Shown here: positions 1-8,220 of the stretch, piece after piece
Layout of the letters: each line of letters starts with the position of its first letter
How positions within the stretch are numbered: position 1 is the first letter of the stretch
NCBI GenBank assembly: GCA_035707105.1
Contig: DASSUI010000033.1
Coordinates: 1 to 17,396, forward strand
Length of the DNA: 17,396 bases
Direction: 5' to 3'
Origin: JACDAN01 sp035707105
GTDB lineage: Bacteria; Actinomycetota; Thermoleophilia; Gaiellales; Gaiellaceae
Notes under the pieces: model-generated
The model's input: only the letters and a program-made list of their open reading frames with translations
Told to the model about the DNA's origin: nothing
The model's database searches: none
Program-made: the position numbers and the translations under genes

Positions 1-1298
<1,298 letters not shown>

Positions 1299-1306
1299 TG
1301 CGGGCG

Positions 1307-1312
1307 ATTCTA
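1307..1312 (-). promoter_or_regulatory. Candidate -10 box for a leaderless ATPase transcript
   Basis: On the minus strand TAGAAT (5 of 6 to TATAAT) ends 8 nt before the ATG at 1298, and that 8-nt gap holds no ribosome binding site. Transcription would begin at or next to the start codon. There is no recognisable -35 element, so this is a candidate only. If real, the ATPase has an internal promoter in addition to readthrough from the binding-protein genes. Confidence 0.4.
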
Positions 1313-1326
1313 TGGTGGAGGCGGCC

Positions 1327-1339
1327 CCGAGCGGCTCGG
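1327..1339 (-). terminator. Small hairpin between the lipoprotein gene and the ATPase gene
   Basis: CCGAG-CGG-CTCGG forms a 5-bp GC-rich stem 7 nt beyond the stop codon of the BMP lipoprotein gene. There is no U-run. It may stabilise the upstream message or attenuate readthrough, so that binding protein is made in excess over ATPase. Weak evidence. Confidence 0.25.
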
Positions 1340-1346
1340 ACCCGTC

Positions 1347-2399
1347 CTACAGGGTCGCCGGCGCCGTCAGCTCGCCGGAGATGAGCTTGTCCTTGATCTC
1401 GTTCATCCGGTCGATGAACTCCTGCGGCACCTTCGGGCTGATCTTGCCGATGCCGACGCCCTCGTTCTCGAGGTCGAAGACGGCGTCCTCGCCGCCCTTG
1501 AACTCGCCGTTCTTGACGGCCTCGGCGGTGAGGAAGACGGACTGGTCGACGCGCTTGACCGCGCTCGTGAGGATGTGCGCACCGAGGAAGGCCTGGTCGC
1601 GGTCGACGCCGATCCCCCACTTGCCCCGTTCCTTCGCCGCGTCGAGGGCGCCGAGACCGCAACCGCCGGCCACCTGGAAGATCACCTGTGACCCGCGCGT
1701 GATCTGATTCAGCGCGATCTCCTTGCACTTGTCCTGGGCGACGAAGTCCTGCGAGTAGCCGATCAGCGTCTGGATCTTCGGGTTGCACTCCTTCGCCCCG
1801 GCCTGGTAGCCGGCGATGAAGATGTCGACCGTCGGCAGCTTGATCCCGCCCACCGCGCTGATCACCTGCTTGCCGCCTTGCTTCTCCACCATCAGGCCGG
1901 CGAGGCAGCCGATCATGTAGCTGTTCTCGTTCGTCGCGAACGTCAACCCCCGCACGTTCGGGTTCTTGGTGAACGGTGTGGCGTTGACCGAGTAGTCGAT
2001 GATCGCGAAGTTCGCATCCGGGAACCGCTTCGCCGTCGTGTTGACGGCCTCGGCTAGGAGGAACCCGACCCCGATCGTCAGCTCGAAGCCCTCACGCGCG
2101 AGCGACGAGAGGTTCGGAACGTAGTCGCTCGTCTGCCGCGACTCGACGGGCCGGCCGGTGATCCCGAGCTCCTGCTCGGCCCGCTTCAGGCCCTCGAGAG
2201 CGGACTGGTTGAACGAGCGGTCGTTGAAGCGGCCGACGTCGCTGACGAGGCCGACGCGCGCCCCCTCGCCGCCCCCGGTTGCGGTCGTCGTCGTGCCGCC
2301 GCCGGCGCCACCGCCGCCGTCGTCGTCTCCGCCGCAGGCGGCCGCGAATGCGAGCAGTCCGCAGGCCAGGATGGTCACGAGCAGTTGCGACTTGCGCAC
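1347..2399 (-). CDS. BMP-family ABC transporter substrate-binding lipoprotein (PnrA/BmpA-like)
   Basis: This is an extracytoplasmic binding protein of the basic membrane protein family (PnrA/Med), whose characterised members bind nucleosides. It has 350 aa from the GTG at 2399. That start is preferred over the in-frame GTG at 2450 because AAGGGGGATC lies just upstream and the protein then opens with a normal lipoprotein signal: VRKSQ, a hydrophobic stretch, and AAAC with the lipidation Cys at residue 22. A Gly/Asp/Thr-rich linker follows (about 23–48), then the BMP core: VGLVSDVGRFNDRSFNQ, ESRQTSDYVPNLS, AIIDYSV, TFATNENSYMIG, AVGGIKLPTVDIFIAGY, FQVAGGCGLGALDAA and GVDRDQAFLG. It is roughly two-thirds identical by eye to the adjacent upstream copy (2504–3526). 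It lies between that copy and the ATPase in the same orientation, so the three probably form one operon. Nucleoside specificity is inferred from the family. Confidence 0.92.
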   Translation of the reverse strand: MRKSQLLVTILACGLLAFAAACGGDDDGGGGAGGGTTTTATGGGEGARVGLVSDVGRFNDRSFNQSALEGLKRAEQELGITGRPVESRQTSDYVPNLSSLAREGFELTIGVGFLLAEAVNTTAKRFPDANFAIIDYSVNATPFTKNPNVRGLTFATNENSYMIGCLAGLMVEKQGGKQVISAVGGIKLPTVDIFIAGYQAGAKECNPKIQTLIGYSQDFVAQDKCKEIALNQITRGSQVIFQVAGGCGLGALDAAKERGKWGIGVDRDQAFLGAHILTSAVKRVDQSVFLTAEAVKNGEFKGGEDAVFDLENEGVGIGKISPKVPQEFIDRMNEIKDKLISGELTAPATL

Positions 2400-2452
2400 C
2401 TTGATCCCCCTTTGTTTCGGACCCCGACTCGATGCTATCGCGCGGACCACGA

Positions 2453-2480
2453 CGAGGGCGGGCCTTGCGGCCCGCCCTCG
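2453..2480 (-). terminator. Strong GC-rich hairpin between the two BMP genes
   Basis: A perfect 12-bp inverted repeat, CGAGGGCGGGCC-TTGC-GGCCCGCCCTCG, lies 23 bp beyond the stop of the upstream BMP gene (minus strand). No U-run follows. The position suits a terminator or partial terminator/3'-end stabiliser that separates expression of the first BMP gene from the rest of the importer. The stem closely resembles the hairpins at 16738–16763 and 17349–17376. Confidence 0.6.
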
Positions 2481-2503
2481 CTGGTTCTTCTTCGCCGCGC
2501 TCG

Positions 2504-3526
2504 CTAGAGCTTCTTCGGCGGCTTGATGCGGCCGCTGATGATGAGCGGCCTCAGCGCGTTCATCCGCCGGGTGAACGCCCGCGGCACGCGGGAGTCGGTC
2601 CGCCCGATGGCGACGCCGTTGTTCTTCAGGTTGAAGACGGCGTCAGTGCCGCCGCGGAACTTGCCTTCCTTGACGGCCTTGGCGGTCAGGTAGACCGACT
2701 GGTCCACCCTCTTCACCGCGCTCGTGAGGATGTGCCGGCCGAGGAACCGCTGGTCGCGGTCGACGCCGACGCCCCACACGCGGCGCTCCTTGGCCGCGTC
2801 GAGAGCGCCGAGACCACAACCGCCCGCGACCTGGAAGACGACCTTCGAGCCCTGGGCGATCTGGTTCAGGGCGATCTCCTTGCACTTGTCCTGTGCGACG
2901 AAGTCCTGGGAGTAGCCGATCTGCACCGTCGTGCCCGGGACGCAGCGGCGCGCACCCGCCCGGTAGCCGGCGATGAAGATGTCGACGGTCGGCAGCTTGA
3001 TGCCGCCCACGGCGCTGATGTTCTTCGCGCCGGCGCGGTTCGCCATCAGGGCGGCGAGGCAGCCGATCATGTAGCTGTTCTCGTTCGTTGCGAAGGTCAG
3101 TCCCTGCACGTTCCGGTTGCTCTTGAACGGCGGAGCCTTGACGGAGTAGTCGATGATCGCGAACTTCGAGTTCCGGAACCGCGTCGCGACGGTGTTCGTC
3201 GCCTCCGCGAGCAGGAACCCGACCGAGATCGTCACGTCGTAGCGCTGGCGCGCGAGCGACGAGAGGTTCGGGATGTAGTCGCTCGTCTGCCGGGACTCGA
3301 CAGCGCGGCCCTGGATCCCGAGCGTGCGCTGAGCCCTGCGGAGACCTTCGAGGGCGGACTGGTTGAACGAGCGGTCGTTGAAGCGACCGACGTCGCTGAC
3401 GAGACCCACCTTGTAGGTCTTCGTCGCCGCATCGCCCGACCCGCTGCCCGCGAGCCCCGCCGCCGCAGCGACGATCGTCGCCACACCGGCGACGAGCGCA
3501 AGCGGGATGAGCCTTCGTGCTCTCAT
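2504..3526 (-). CDS. Second BMP-family substrate-binding protein, secreted and without a lipobox
   Basis: This is a paralog of the neighbouring lipoprotein, with 340 aa. The ATG at 3526 is chosen because GGGGAGG sits 6 nt upstream; the GTG at 3550 would add eight residues before a normal signal peptide. The signal has MRARR, a hydrophobic core at about residues 6–26, then GSGSGDAAT. No cysteine is present where the sister protein has AAAC, so this copy should be released or held non-covalently, not lipidated. The BMP core is intact: VGLVSDVGRFNDRSFNQ, ESRQTSDYIPNLS, IDYSVKAPPF, TFATNENSYMIG, GGIKLPTVDIFIAGY and VAGGCGLGALDAA. The C-terminus is basic (KPPKKL). It is the first gene of the importer cluster, with its own candidate promoter, and a strong hairpin separates it from the lipoprotein gene. 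It may be a soluble scavenger, a second-specificity binding protein or a sensor; this is not resolved. Confidence 0.92.
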   Translation of the reverse strand: MRARRLIPLALVAGVATIVAAAAGLAGSGSGDAATKTYKVGLVSDVGRFNDRSFNQSALEGLRRAQRTLGIQGRAVESRQTSDYIPNLSSLARQRYDVTISVGFLLAEATNTVATRFRNSKFAIIDYSVKAPPFKSNRNVQGLTFATNENSYMIGCLAALMANRAGAKNISAVGGIKLPTVDIFIAGYRAGARRCVPGTTVQIGYSQDFVAQDKCKEIALNQIAQGSKVVFQVAGGCGLGALDAAKERRVWGVGVDRDQRFLGRHILTSAVKRVDQSVYLTAKAVKEGKFRGGTDAVFNLKNNGVAIGRTDSRVPRAFTRRMNALRPLIISGRIKPPKKL

Positions 3527-3547
3527 GAAACCTCCCCTAGTACAAGT

Positions 3548-3573
3548 CAAAGACAGACCCCTGTCTGCCTTTG
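3548..3573. promoter_or_regulatory. Operator-like inverted repeat upstream of the BMP importer
   Basis: CAAAGACAGAC-CCCT-GTCTGCCTTTG is an 11-bp inverted repeat with a single mismatch. It lies between the candidate promoter (3585–3613) and the Shine-Dalgarno sequence of the first BMP gene, so it covers roughly the start of the transcript. It could be a repressor operator or a hairpin in the 5' leader. No regulator gene is adjacent. Confidence 0.45.
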
Positions 3574-3584
3574 TTCAGACGTCG

Positions 3585-3613
3585 ATCCTAATGGGAGGTT
3601 AGGGAGGTTCCAA
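3585..3613 (-). promoter_or_regulatory. Candidate sigma-A promoter of the BMP importer operon
   Basis: On the minus strand TTGGAA (3613–3608) and TAGGAT (3590–3585) are separated by exactly 17 nt; each hexamer matches consensus at 4 of 6 positions. The predicted start is near 3578, about 50 nt before the ATG. The spacer contains two direct copies of AACCTCCC (3602–3609 and 3593–3600), a possible activator or repressor site. Confidence 0.5.
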
Positions 3614-3634
3614 GCGGGTTTCCCGCAAGAACCT
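3605..3634 (-). terminator. Hairpin just after ftsK
   Basis: On the plus strand AGGTTC, CAA, GCGGG, loop TTT, CCCGC, AA, GAACCT forms a two-part stem (6 bp plus 5 bp around an internal loop) beginning immediately beyond the ftsK stop codon. No U-run follows. It overlaps the -35 element of the BMP promoter, so the two functions are packed together. Confidence 0.4.
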
Positions 3635-5821
3635 CTACGTATATACCCGTTCCCGTGCGCTATCCGGCACCAGCACGCGCCGCGGCTTCGAGCCCTCGTA
3701 CCCGGAGATGATCCCCCGCCGCTCGAGCATGTCGATCAGGCGGCCGGCGCGCGTGTAGCCCACCCGCAGGCGGCGCTGCAGCAGCGAGACGGACGCCGTC
3801 TGCGTCTCGACGACGATCTCGATCGCCCGCTCCAGCAGCGGATCCTGGTCGGGATCGAAGTCGTCGTCGCCGTCCTCGTGTTCCTCCGGCGGCGCCTCCG
3901 GGGCCTCGAGCAGCGACTCGTCGAGCTCCTGGCCGCGCTGGCTCCGGCACTGCTCCACGAGCAGGGCGATCTCCTCCTCGGTCACGTACGCCCCCTGGAC
4001 GCGCTGCAGGCGCGACGTCCCGAGCGGCTTGAAGAGCATGTCGCCCTGGCCCAGGAGGCTCTCCGCCCCGGCCTGATCCAGGATCACGCGCGAGTCGGTC
4101 TGGCTCGAGACGGCGAACGCGATCCGAGAGGGGACGTTCGCCTTGATCATCCCGGTGATGACGTCGACTGACGGGCGCTGGGTCGCGAGGACGAGATGGA
4201 TGCCGACGGCGCGCGACTTCTGGGCGAGGCGGATGACTGCATCCTCGACCTGCTGCGGCGAGATCATCATCAGGTCGGCGAGCTCGTCGATGACGACGAG
4301 CAGGTACGGCAGGGTGTCCTCCCCGCGCTGGCGGAACGCGCGGTTCGCCTCGGCGAGGTTCCGCGCCCGCACGCTGGAGAGGCGCTCGTAGCGGCGCTCC
4401 ATCTCGGCGAGCACGTTTGTGAGGACGATCGACGCCTCCTTCGGACTCGAGACGACGGGGGTCAGCAGGTGCGGGATCGACTCGTAGAGCGACAGCTCGA
4501 TCCGTTTCGGGTCGATCAGGATCAGGCGGGCGTCGTCGGGCGTCGCGCGCAGCAGGACGCTCGTGAGGATCGTGTTGATGCAGCCGGACTTGCCCGAGCC
4601 CGTCGTGCCGGCGATCAGCAGGTGCGGCATGCGGGCCAGGTCGGTCCAGACGGCGTTCCCGGAGATGTCCTTGCCGAGCCAGACGGAAAGCGGGCTCGCG
4701 GTCGCCGGCAGGCCGTCGAAGACGTCGCCGAGCGTGACGAGGTTCGGCGAGAGGTTGGGCACCTCGACACCGACGGCCTGCTTCCCTGGGATCGGCGCGA
4801 GGATTCGGATCTCGGTCGTCGCGAGGGCGTACGAGAGGTCGTCCTTGAGCGCCGAGACCTTCGACATCTTCGTGCCGGCCGCGAGCTGGAGCTCGTAGCG
4901 GGTGACCCGCGGGCCGGTGATCTCGCCGACGACGCGCGCCTCGACGCCGAAGTCCGCGAGGGCCCGGGTCAGGGACTCGGCGACCTTCCCGTTGTCGCTC
5001 TTGCCCGCCGGCCGCGCCGGCGAACGCTTGAGGAGGGACGGCTCGGGGAGCACGTAGTCGGTCTTCGCCGGGGCCGGCGGCTCGAAGAGCGCCTGCTGCT
5101 CGCTCTCCTCCGTCGGCTCCTCGTCCGTCAGCATGGCGAGCGGGGGCGGCCCGGCCTGGCCGACGACGTCCGGGAACTCCGACTCGGCGTCGACGGGCGG
5201 ATGCACCTCGCGGGGCCGGAGCGGGATCGGCGGCGACAGCTCCTGGTCGTCGAGGACGCTGCGGCGCTCGACGCGCCTCCGGGCCGCGGTGTGCGCGCGC
5301 CTGACCGCTCCGTGGGAGCGCTGGACGAGGGCGCCGACCGAGGCGCCCGACAGCAGCAGCACGCCGGCGACTGCGAACGCGGCGCCGGCGATGACGGCGC
5401 CCGTCCGGCCGATCAGCGTCCCAACGAGCTCGTCGAGGGCGGTGCCGACGTAGCCGCCGGAATCCGCGAGCAGGAGGAAGAGGCCGAGCGCCAGGGACGC
5501 GAGCCCCCAGCGGAAGGGATGCACGCGGACAAGCCGGCTGCGGCCGAGCATGAGCGAGCCGACGAGGACGAGCGCGGCCGGGAGAAGGTGGCCGGCGTCG
5601 CCGACGAGGGCCCAGATGCCGTCCACGATCCAGGCGCCCGCCGTTCCTCCCTCCCAGCCGAGGTAGACGAGCGTGGAGAGGAAGAGGCCGACGGCCGCGA
5701 GGCCGAGGCCGATCAGCTCCGGATGGTGGTGGCTGCGCTCCTTCGCCGCCCTGCGCTTACGGCGCTTGACCCGGGAGGGCACGCGCGGCTTCAGTGTGCG
5801 CTTCTTGCGGCGCTTCGCCAT
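3635..5821 (-). CDS. ftsK: FtsK/SpoIIIE family DNA translocase
   Basis: This is a septum-associated ATP-driven DNA pump that clears chromosome DNA during division. The 728-aa protein has a very basic N-terminus (1–30), about four membrane segments (about 35–54, 65–92, 103–120, 141–165), an acidic/proline-rich linker (190–260), the alpha domain (280–370) and the RecA-like motor. Walker A is GTTGSGKS (405–412) and Walker B is LLVVIDELADLMM (507–519), followed by LATQRPSVDVITG. A winged-helix gamma domain (about 660–718, with RRLRVGYTRAGRLIDMLE) would read polar DNA motifs such as KOPS/SRS. All expected parts are present and the length is normal. The ATG at 5821 gives the full N-terminus; only a weak ribosome site is seen upstream. 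It follows the RNase J operon in the same orientation, matching the rnj–ftsK order known in actinobacteria. It is probably transcribed on its own, since a hairpin lies at 5874–5904. Confidence 0.97.
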   Translation of the reverse strand: MAKRRKKRTLKPRVPSRVKRRKRRAAKERSHHHPELIGLGLAAVGLFLSTLVYLGWEGGTAGAWIVDGIWALVGDAGHLLPAALVLVGSLMLGRSRLVRVHPFRWGLASLALGLFLLLADSGGYVGTALDELVGTLIGRTGAVIAGAAFAVAGVLLLSGASVGALVQRSHGAVRRAHTAARRRVERRSVLDDQELSPPIPLRPREVHPPVDAESEFPDVVGQAGPPPLAMLTDEEPTEESEQQALFEPPAPAKTDYVLPEPSLLKRSPARPAGKSDNGKVAESLTRALADFGVEARVVGEITGPRVTRYELQLAAGTKMSKVSALKDDLSYALATTEIRILAPIPGKQAVGVEVPNLSPNLVTLGDVFDGLPATASPLSVWLGKDISGNAVWTDLARMPHLLIAGTTGSGKSGCINTILTSVLLRATPDDARLILIDPKRIELSLYESIPHLLTPVVSSPKEASIVLTNVLAEMERRYERLSSVRARNLAEANRAFRQRGEDTLPYLLVVIDELADLMMISPQQVEDAVIRLAQKSRAVGIHLVLATQRPSVDVITGMIKANVPSRIAFAVSSQTDSRVILDQAGAESLLGQGDMLFKPLGTSRLQRVQGAYVTEEEIALLVEQCRSQRGQELDESLLEAPEAPPEEHEDGDDDFDPDQDPLLERAIEIVVETQTASVSLLQRRLRVGYTRAGRLIDMLERRGIISGYEGSKPRRVLVPDSARERVYT

Positions 5822-5873
5822 GCGCGCCTGCTTCGACGCGCGGGTTCCGTCCCCTACCTGTTGCGAAAGTTGT

Positions 5874-5904
5874 CCGACCGCGGGATCCGCTGCCCGCGGG
5901 TCGG
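5874..5904 (-). terminator. Hairpin downstream of the nucleoside hydrolase gene
   Basis: CCGACC-GCGGG, an 8-nt loop, then CCCGC-G-GGTCGG forms an 11-bp stem with one bulged G, about 50 bp beyond the stop at 5954. It is a likely 3' end of the rnj–rbsK–nucleoside hydrolase operon. No clear U-run follows. The remainder of 5822–5953 holds only the ftsK leader, where I could not find a convincing promoter. Confidence 0.5.
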
Positions 5905-5953
5905 GAGCTCGAGGTCGAGCCGCCGTTCTCGGTCGGCCGCCCGCCGTGAATGG

Positions 5954-6865
5954 TCAGTCCAGCGTGGGCAGGCGCTCCAGCAGGAGCTCGATGAAGGCGC
6001 GGCCGTCGGCGTCGACGCCCACGTGGGCGTTCGGCTCGTTTCCCGTCCGCCGCCAGAGGTCGACGACCGTCCGGCCGCGGCAGAGCTCGGAGCCGCAGTC
6101 GATCGCCACGTGGCGGTGGGCCGTCTCCACGAGGTCGGGACGGAAGACGTGGGCGAGCGCGAGCGCGTCGTGGATCGGCGAGCCGTCGAAGCCGTAGATC
6201 CGCTGGTGGAAGCGGTTGTAGAACGTCCAGAGCTCGGCGACGAGCGTGCCCGTCCGGCCGGTCGCGCGGAGCCGGTCGGCGTCCGCCTGCGCCATCAGCG
6301 CTTTGTGCGTGACGTCGAGCCCGATCATCGTCACGTCCAGGCCGCTCGCGAAGACGCGCGCCGCAGCCTCGGGGTCCGCCCAGACGTTGAACTCGGCGGC
6401 CGGCGTCGTGTTGCCTACGCCGATCGAGCCGCCCATCAGGACGATCCGCTTGGGCCGCGCCTCCGGATACCTGGCGAGCAGCAGCGCGACGTTCGTCAGC
6501 GGGCCGACGGCGACGAGCGTCACACCGTCCGCCCGGCGGCCGAGGAAGTCGACCGCGTGCTCGTCGATCGGCGCTCCCAGCGCCGGCGGGAGGTCGGGCC
6601 CATCGAGGCCGGTTTCCCCGTGGACCTCCTTCGCGACGTGGGGCTCCCGTCGAAGCGGCCGGTTCGCGCCCGCCGCGACGGGGATCTCCGTTCGGCCCGC
6701 GAACTCGAGGATCCGGATCGCGTTCGCGGTCGTCTTCTCGAGCGTCTGGTTTCCGGCGACGGTCGTGATGCCGATGAGCTCGACCTCCGGGCTCGCGAGC
6801 GCCAGCAGCACGGCGATCGCGTCGTCGTGGCCGGGGTCGCAGTCGAGGAGGATCGGCTCAGGCAA
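5954..6865 (-). CDS. Nucleoside hydrolase (inosine-uridine preferring, IunH/RihA family)
   Basis: It hydrolyses the N-glycosidic bond of a ribonucleoside, giving free base and ribose, in the cytoplasm. The 303-aa protein has the family's N-terminal calcium-binding motif DCDPGHDDA (residues 8–16), ITTVAGNQTLEKTTANA, the VAVGPLTNVALLL motif, IVLMGGSIGVGNTTPAAEFNVWADPEAA and the later metal-ligand motif SPIHDALA. The start is TTG at 6865, set by the position of the DCDPGHDD motif and the absence of any other start codon nearby; it overlaps the ribokinase stop by 8 nt (TTGCCTGA). A good AGGAGG lies 12 nt upstream, inside rbsK. Pairing with ribokinase makes a two-step ribose salvage, and the BMP importer about 2.5 kb away could supply nucleosides. 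The base preference cannot be read from sequence. Confidence 0.93.
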   Translation of the reverse strand: MPEPILLDCDPGHDDAIAVLLALASPEVELIGITTVAGNQTLEKTTANAIRILEFAGRTEIPVAAGANRPLRREPHVAKEVHGETGLDGPDLPPALGAPIDEHAVDFLGRRADGVTLVAVGPLTNVALLLARYPEARPKRIVLMGGSIGVGNTTPAAEFNVWADPEAAARVFASGLDVTMIGLDVTHKALMAQADADRLRATGRTGTLVAELWTFYNRFHQRIYGFDGSPIHDALALAHVFRPDLVETAHRHVAIDCGSELCRGRTVVDLWRRTGNEPNAHVGVDADGRAFIELLLERLPTLD

Positions 6866-7667
6866 GGATCTCGTCGACCTCCTGCGCTGTCGGCAGGGAC
6901 GGCTGCGCGCCGAACCGGGAGGCGGCGATCGCGCCGGCGGCGCATGCGCGCCGCAGCGCCTCCTCCCAGTCCCGGCCCTCGAGCCGTGAGACCAGGAGGC
7001 AGGCGGTGAACGCGTCGCCGGCCGCCGTGCCGTCGACGGCCTCCACGGGCGGCGGCGCCGCACGCGCCACCTGGACGCCGTCCTCGATGAGCACGGCGCC
7101 TTCCTCGCCCAGCGTGAGCGCCGTCAGGCGCGGCTGCTTCGGGAGGGCCTCGAGCTCGTACCGGTTCACGACGACCAGGTCGGCCCGCTCCACCACTTCC
7201 GCCGGGACGGGCCTCGTCGGCGCGGCGTTCAGGCAGAAGACGTCCGCCGCTACGCCGGCCTCGGCCACGACGTCGATCGGGATCTCCAGCTGGCAGAGCA
7301 CGTTGCCGCCCGGCCGCGCGGGCTGGACGTCGGCGTTCGCGCCCGGGACGACCACGATCTGATTCTCCCCCTCCGCGTCGACGACGATGAGCGCGATCCC
7401 CGTCTGGTCGCCGCGGCCGAGCCGGAGGTCGACTCCGGCCTCCCGAAGGCCGGCGAGCGCCGGCTCGGCGAGCTCGTCTTCCCCGACCGCGCCGTAGAAC
7501 GTCACCTCGGCGCCGAGCCGCGCGGCGGCAACAGCCTGATTCGCACCCTTCCCCCCGGGAACGCGGGAGAGCTCGGCGTCGGAGACCGTCTCGCCGGGCC
7601 GCGGCAGCCGCTCGACCCGCGCGACGAGGTCGAGGTTGACCGAGCCGACGACGTTGAGGCTAGGCAG
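6858..7667 (-). CDS. rbsK: Ribokinase (PfkB family), apparently starting at CTG
   Basis: It phosphorylates ribose with ATP to ribose-5-phosphate. The PfkB signatures are clear: VVGSVNLDLVARVERLPRPG at the N-terminus, GGKGANQAVAAARLG (signature 1) and VDGTAAGDAFTACLL (signature 2, with the anion hole and catalytic Asp). The sugar-binding N-terminus lies upstream of the first ATG/GTG/TTG in frame (GTG at 7505), which would cut off 54 conserved residues including GSVNLD and GGKGANQ. Reading back, the only near-cognate start is CTG at 7667, which overlaps the preceding gene's stop as CTGCCTAG, the same 8-nt geometry as three other junctions in this window. That gives 269 aa, compact against about 300 for E. 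coli RbsK. Its stop overlaps the nucleoside hydrolase start. Function is confident; the start codon is inferred. A sequencing error at the start is the alternative. Confidence 0.88.
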   Translation of the reverse strand: MPSLNVVGSVNLDLVARVERLPRPGETVSDAELSRVPGGKGANQAVAAARLGAEVTFYGAVGEDELAEPALAGLREAGVDLRLGRGDQTGIALIVVDAEGENQIVVVPGANADVQPARPGGNVLCQLEIPIDVVAEAGVAADVFCLNAAPTRPVPAEVVERADLVVVNRYELEALPKQPRLTALTLGEEGAVLIEDGVQVARAAPPPVEAVDGTAAGDAFTACLLVSRLEGRDWEEALRRACAAGAIAASRFGAQPSLPTAQEVDEILA

Positions 7668-8220
7668 CGAGCGCTCTGAGGTCTTCCAGCGTCCCGCCGA
7701 GCAGGTTCTCGCGGAGATCGAACAGTCCGGCCCAGAGCGACGAGCGGTCGGGCGCCGCGTCCATCCGCACCGCCGTCGTCAGCCCCTCCAGCGCCCGGAC
7801 GAGGACGGCGAGCTCGAGGTAGACCTGCGCGACGCGGTGCGACGCGACGCAGACGCCTGCCCGTCCGAGCACGGGCCCCCACTCCATGAGCTCCGCCGGG
7901 CCGGGCTGGCCGTACCACGATCTGCCCTCGGCCTGCTCGGGCTCGAGCTCGAGCAGGTAGCGGCCCAGCGGCCGCTCGAGGCCGGCGAGCGCCGTCTCCG
8001 CTCGATCGGCGGCACGCCGGAGGGCGGCCTGCCGTTTGCCCGGAGTGCTCGGCTCCGCCTCCCCCCTCGCCCAGCGCTCCAGCAGCCGGCAGAACGCGAG
8101 CGCCGCGACCTCGCAGGCCGCAAGCTGGGCGATCAGCCGCCGTGCGGTCGCTTCCTCGGCGGCGCGGTCGAACAGCGCCTCGGCCCAAGCGGGCGTCGGA
8201 TCGGTTCGGAGTGTGCTCAT
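7660..8220 (-). CDS. Unrecognised alpha-helical protein between RNase J and ribokinase
   Basis: I do not recognise this family. The 186-aa product is soluble, rich in Ala, Leu, Glu and Arg, and looks almost entirely helical. It has no signal peptide or membrane segment. Notable stretches are AALAFCRLLERWARG (about 40–53), a central YLLELEPEQAEGRSWYGQPGPAELMEWG and a C-terminal SSLWAGLFDLRENLLGG. The ATG at 8220 overlaps the RNase J stop by 4 nt (ATGA), and the TAG at 7660 overlaps the ribokinase start by 8 nt, so it is translationally coupled on both sides and surely expressed with RNase J. Context suggests a role near RNA or nucleoside turnover, but nothing in the sequence proves that. Confidence 0.8.
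   Translation of the reverse strand: MSTLRTDPTPAWAEALFDRAAEEATARRLIAQLAACEVAALAFCRLLERWARGEAEPSTPGKRQAALRRAADRAETALAGLERPLGRYLLELEPEQAEGRSWYGQPGPAELMEWGPVLGRAGVCVASHRVAQVYLELAVLVRALEGLTTAVRMDAAPDRSSLWAGLFDLRENLLGGTLEDLRALAA

Noticed and set aside
2432..4171. A 579-codon plus-strand open frame opposite the BMP gene and ftsK
   Set aside because: It is antisense to well-supported genes and crosses a promoter and hairpins; the composition is low-complexity and no motif is seen.
4196..7009. A 937-codon plus-strand open frame opposite ftsK and nucleoside hydrolase
   Set aside because: It lies antisense to two secure genes, spans their intergenic region, and its product is Arg/Asp/Glu/Gly/Val-rich with no domain: a typical high-GC shadow frame.
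7502..8188. A minus-strand frame overlapping the helical protein and the ribokinase N-terminus
   Set aside because: Its product is a Arg/Gly/Ala/Pro-rich shadow in the wrong frame, while the 186-aa frame and the ribokinase frame both look protein-like.
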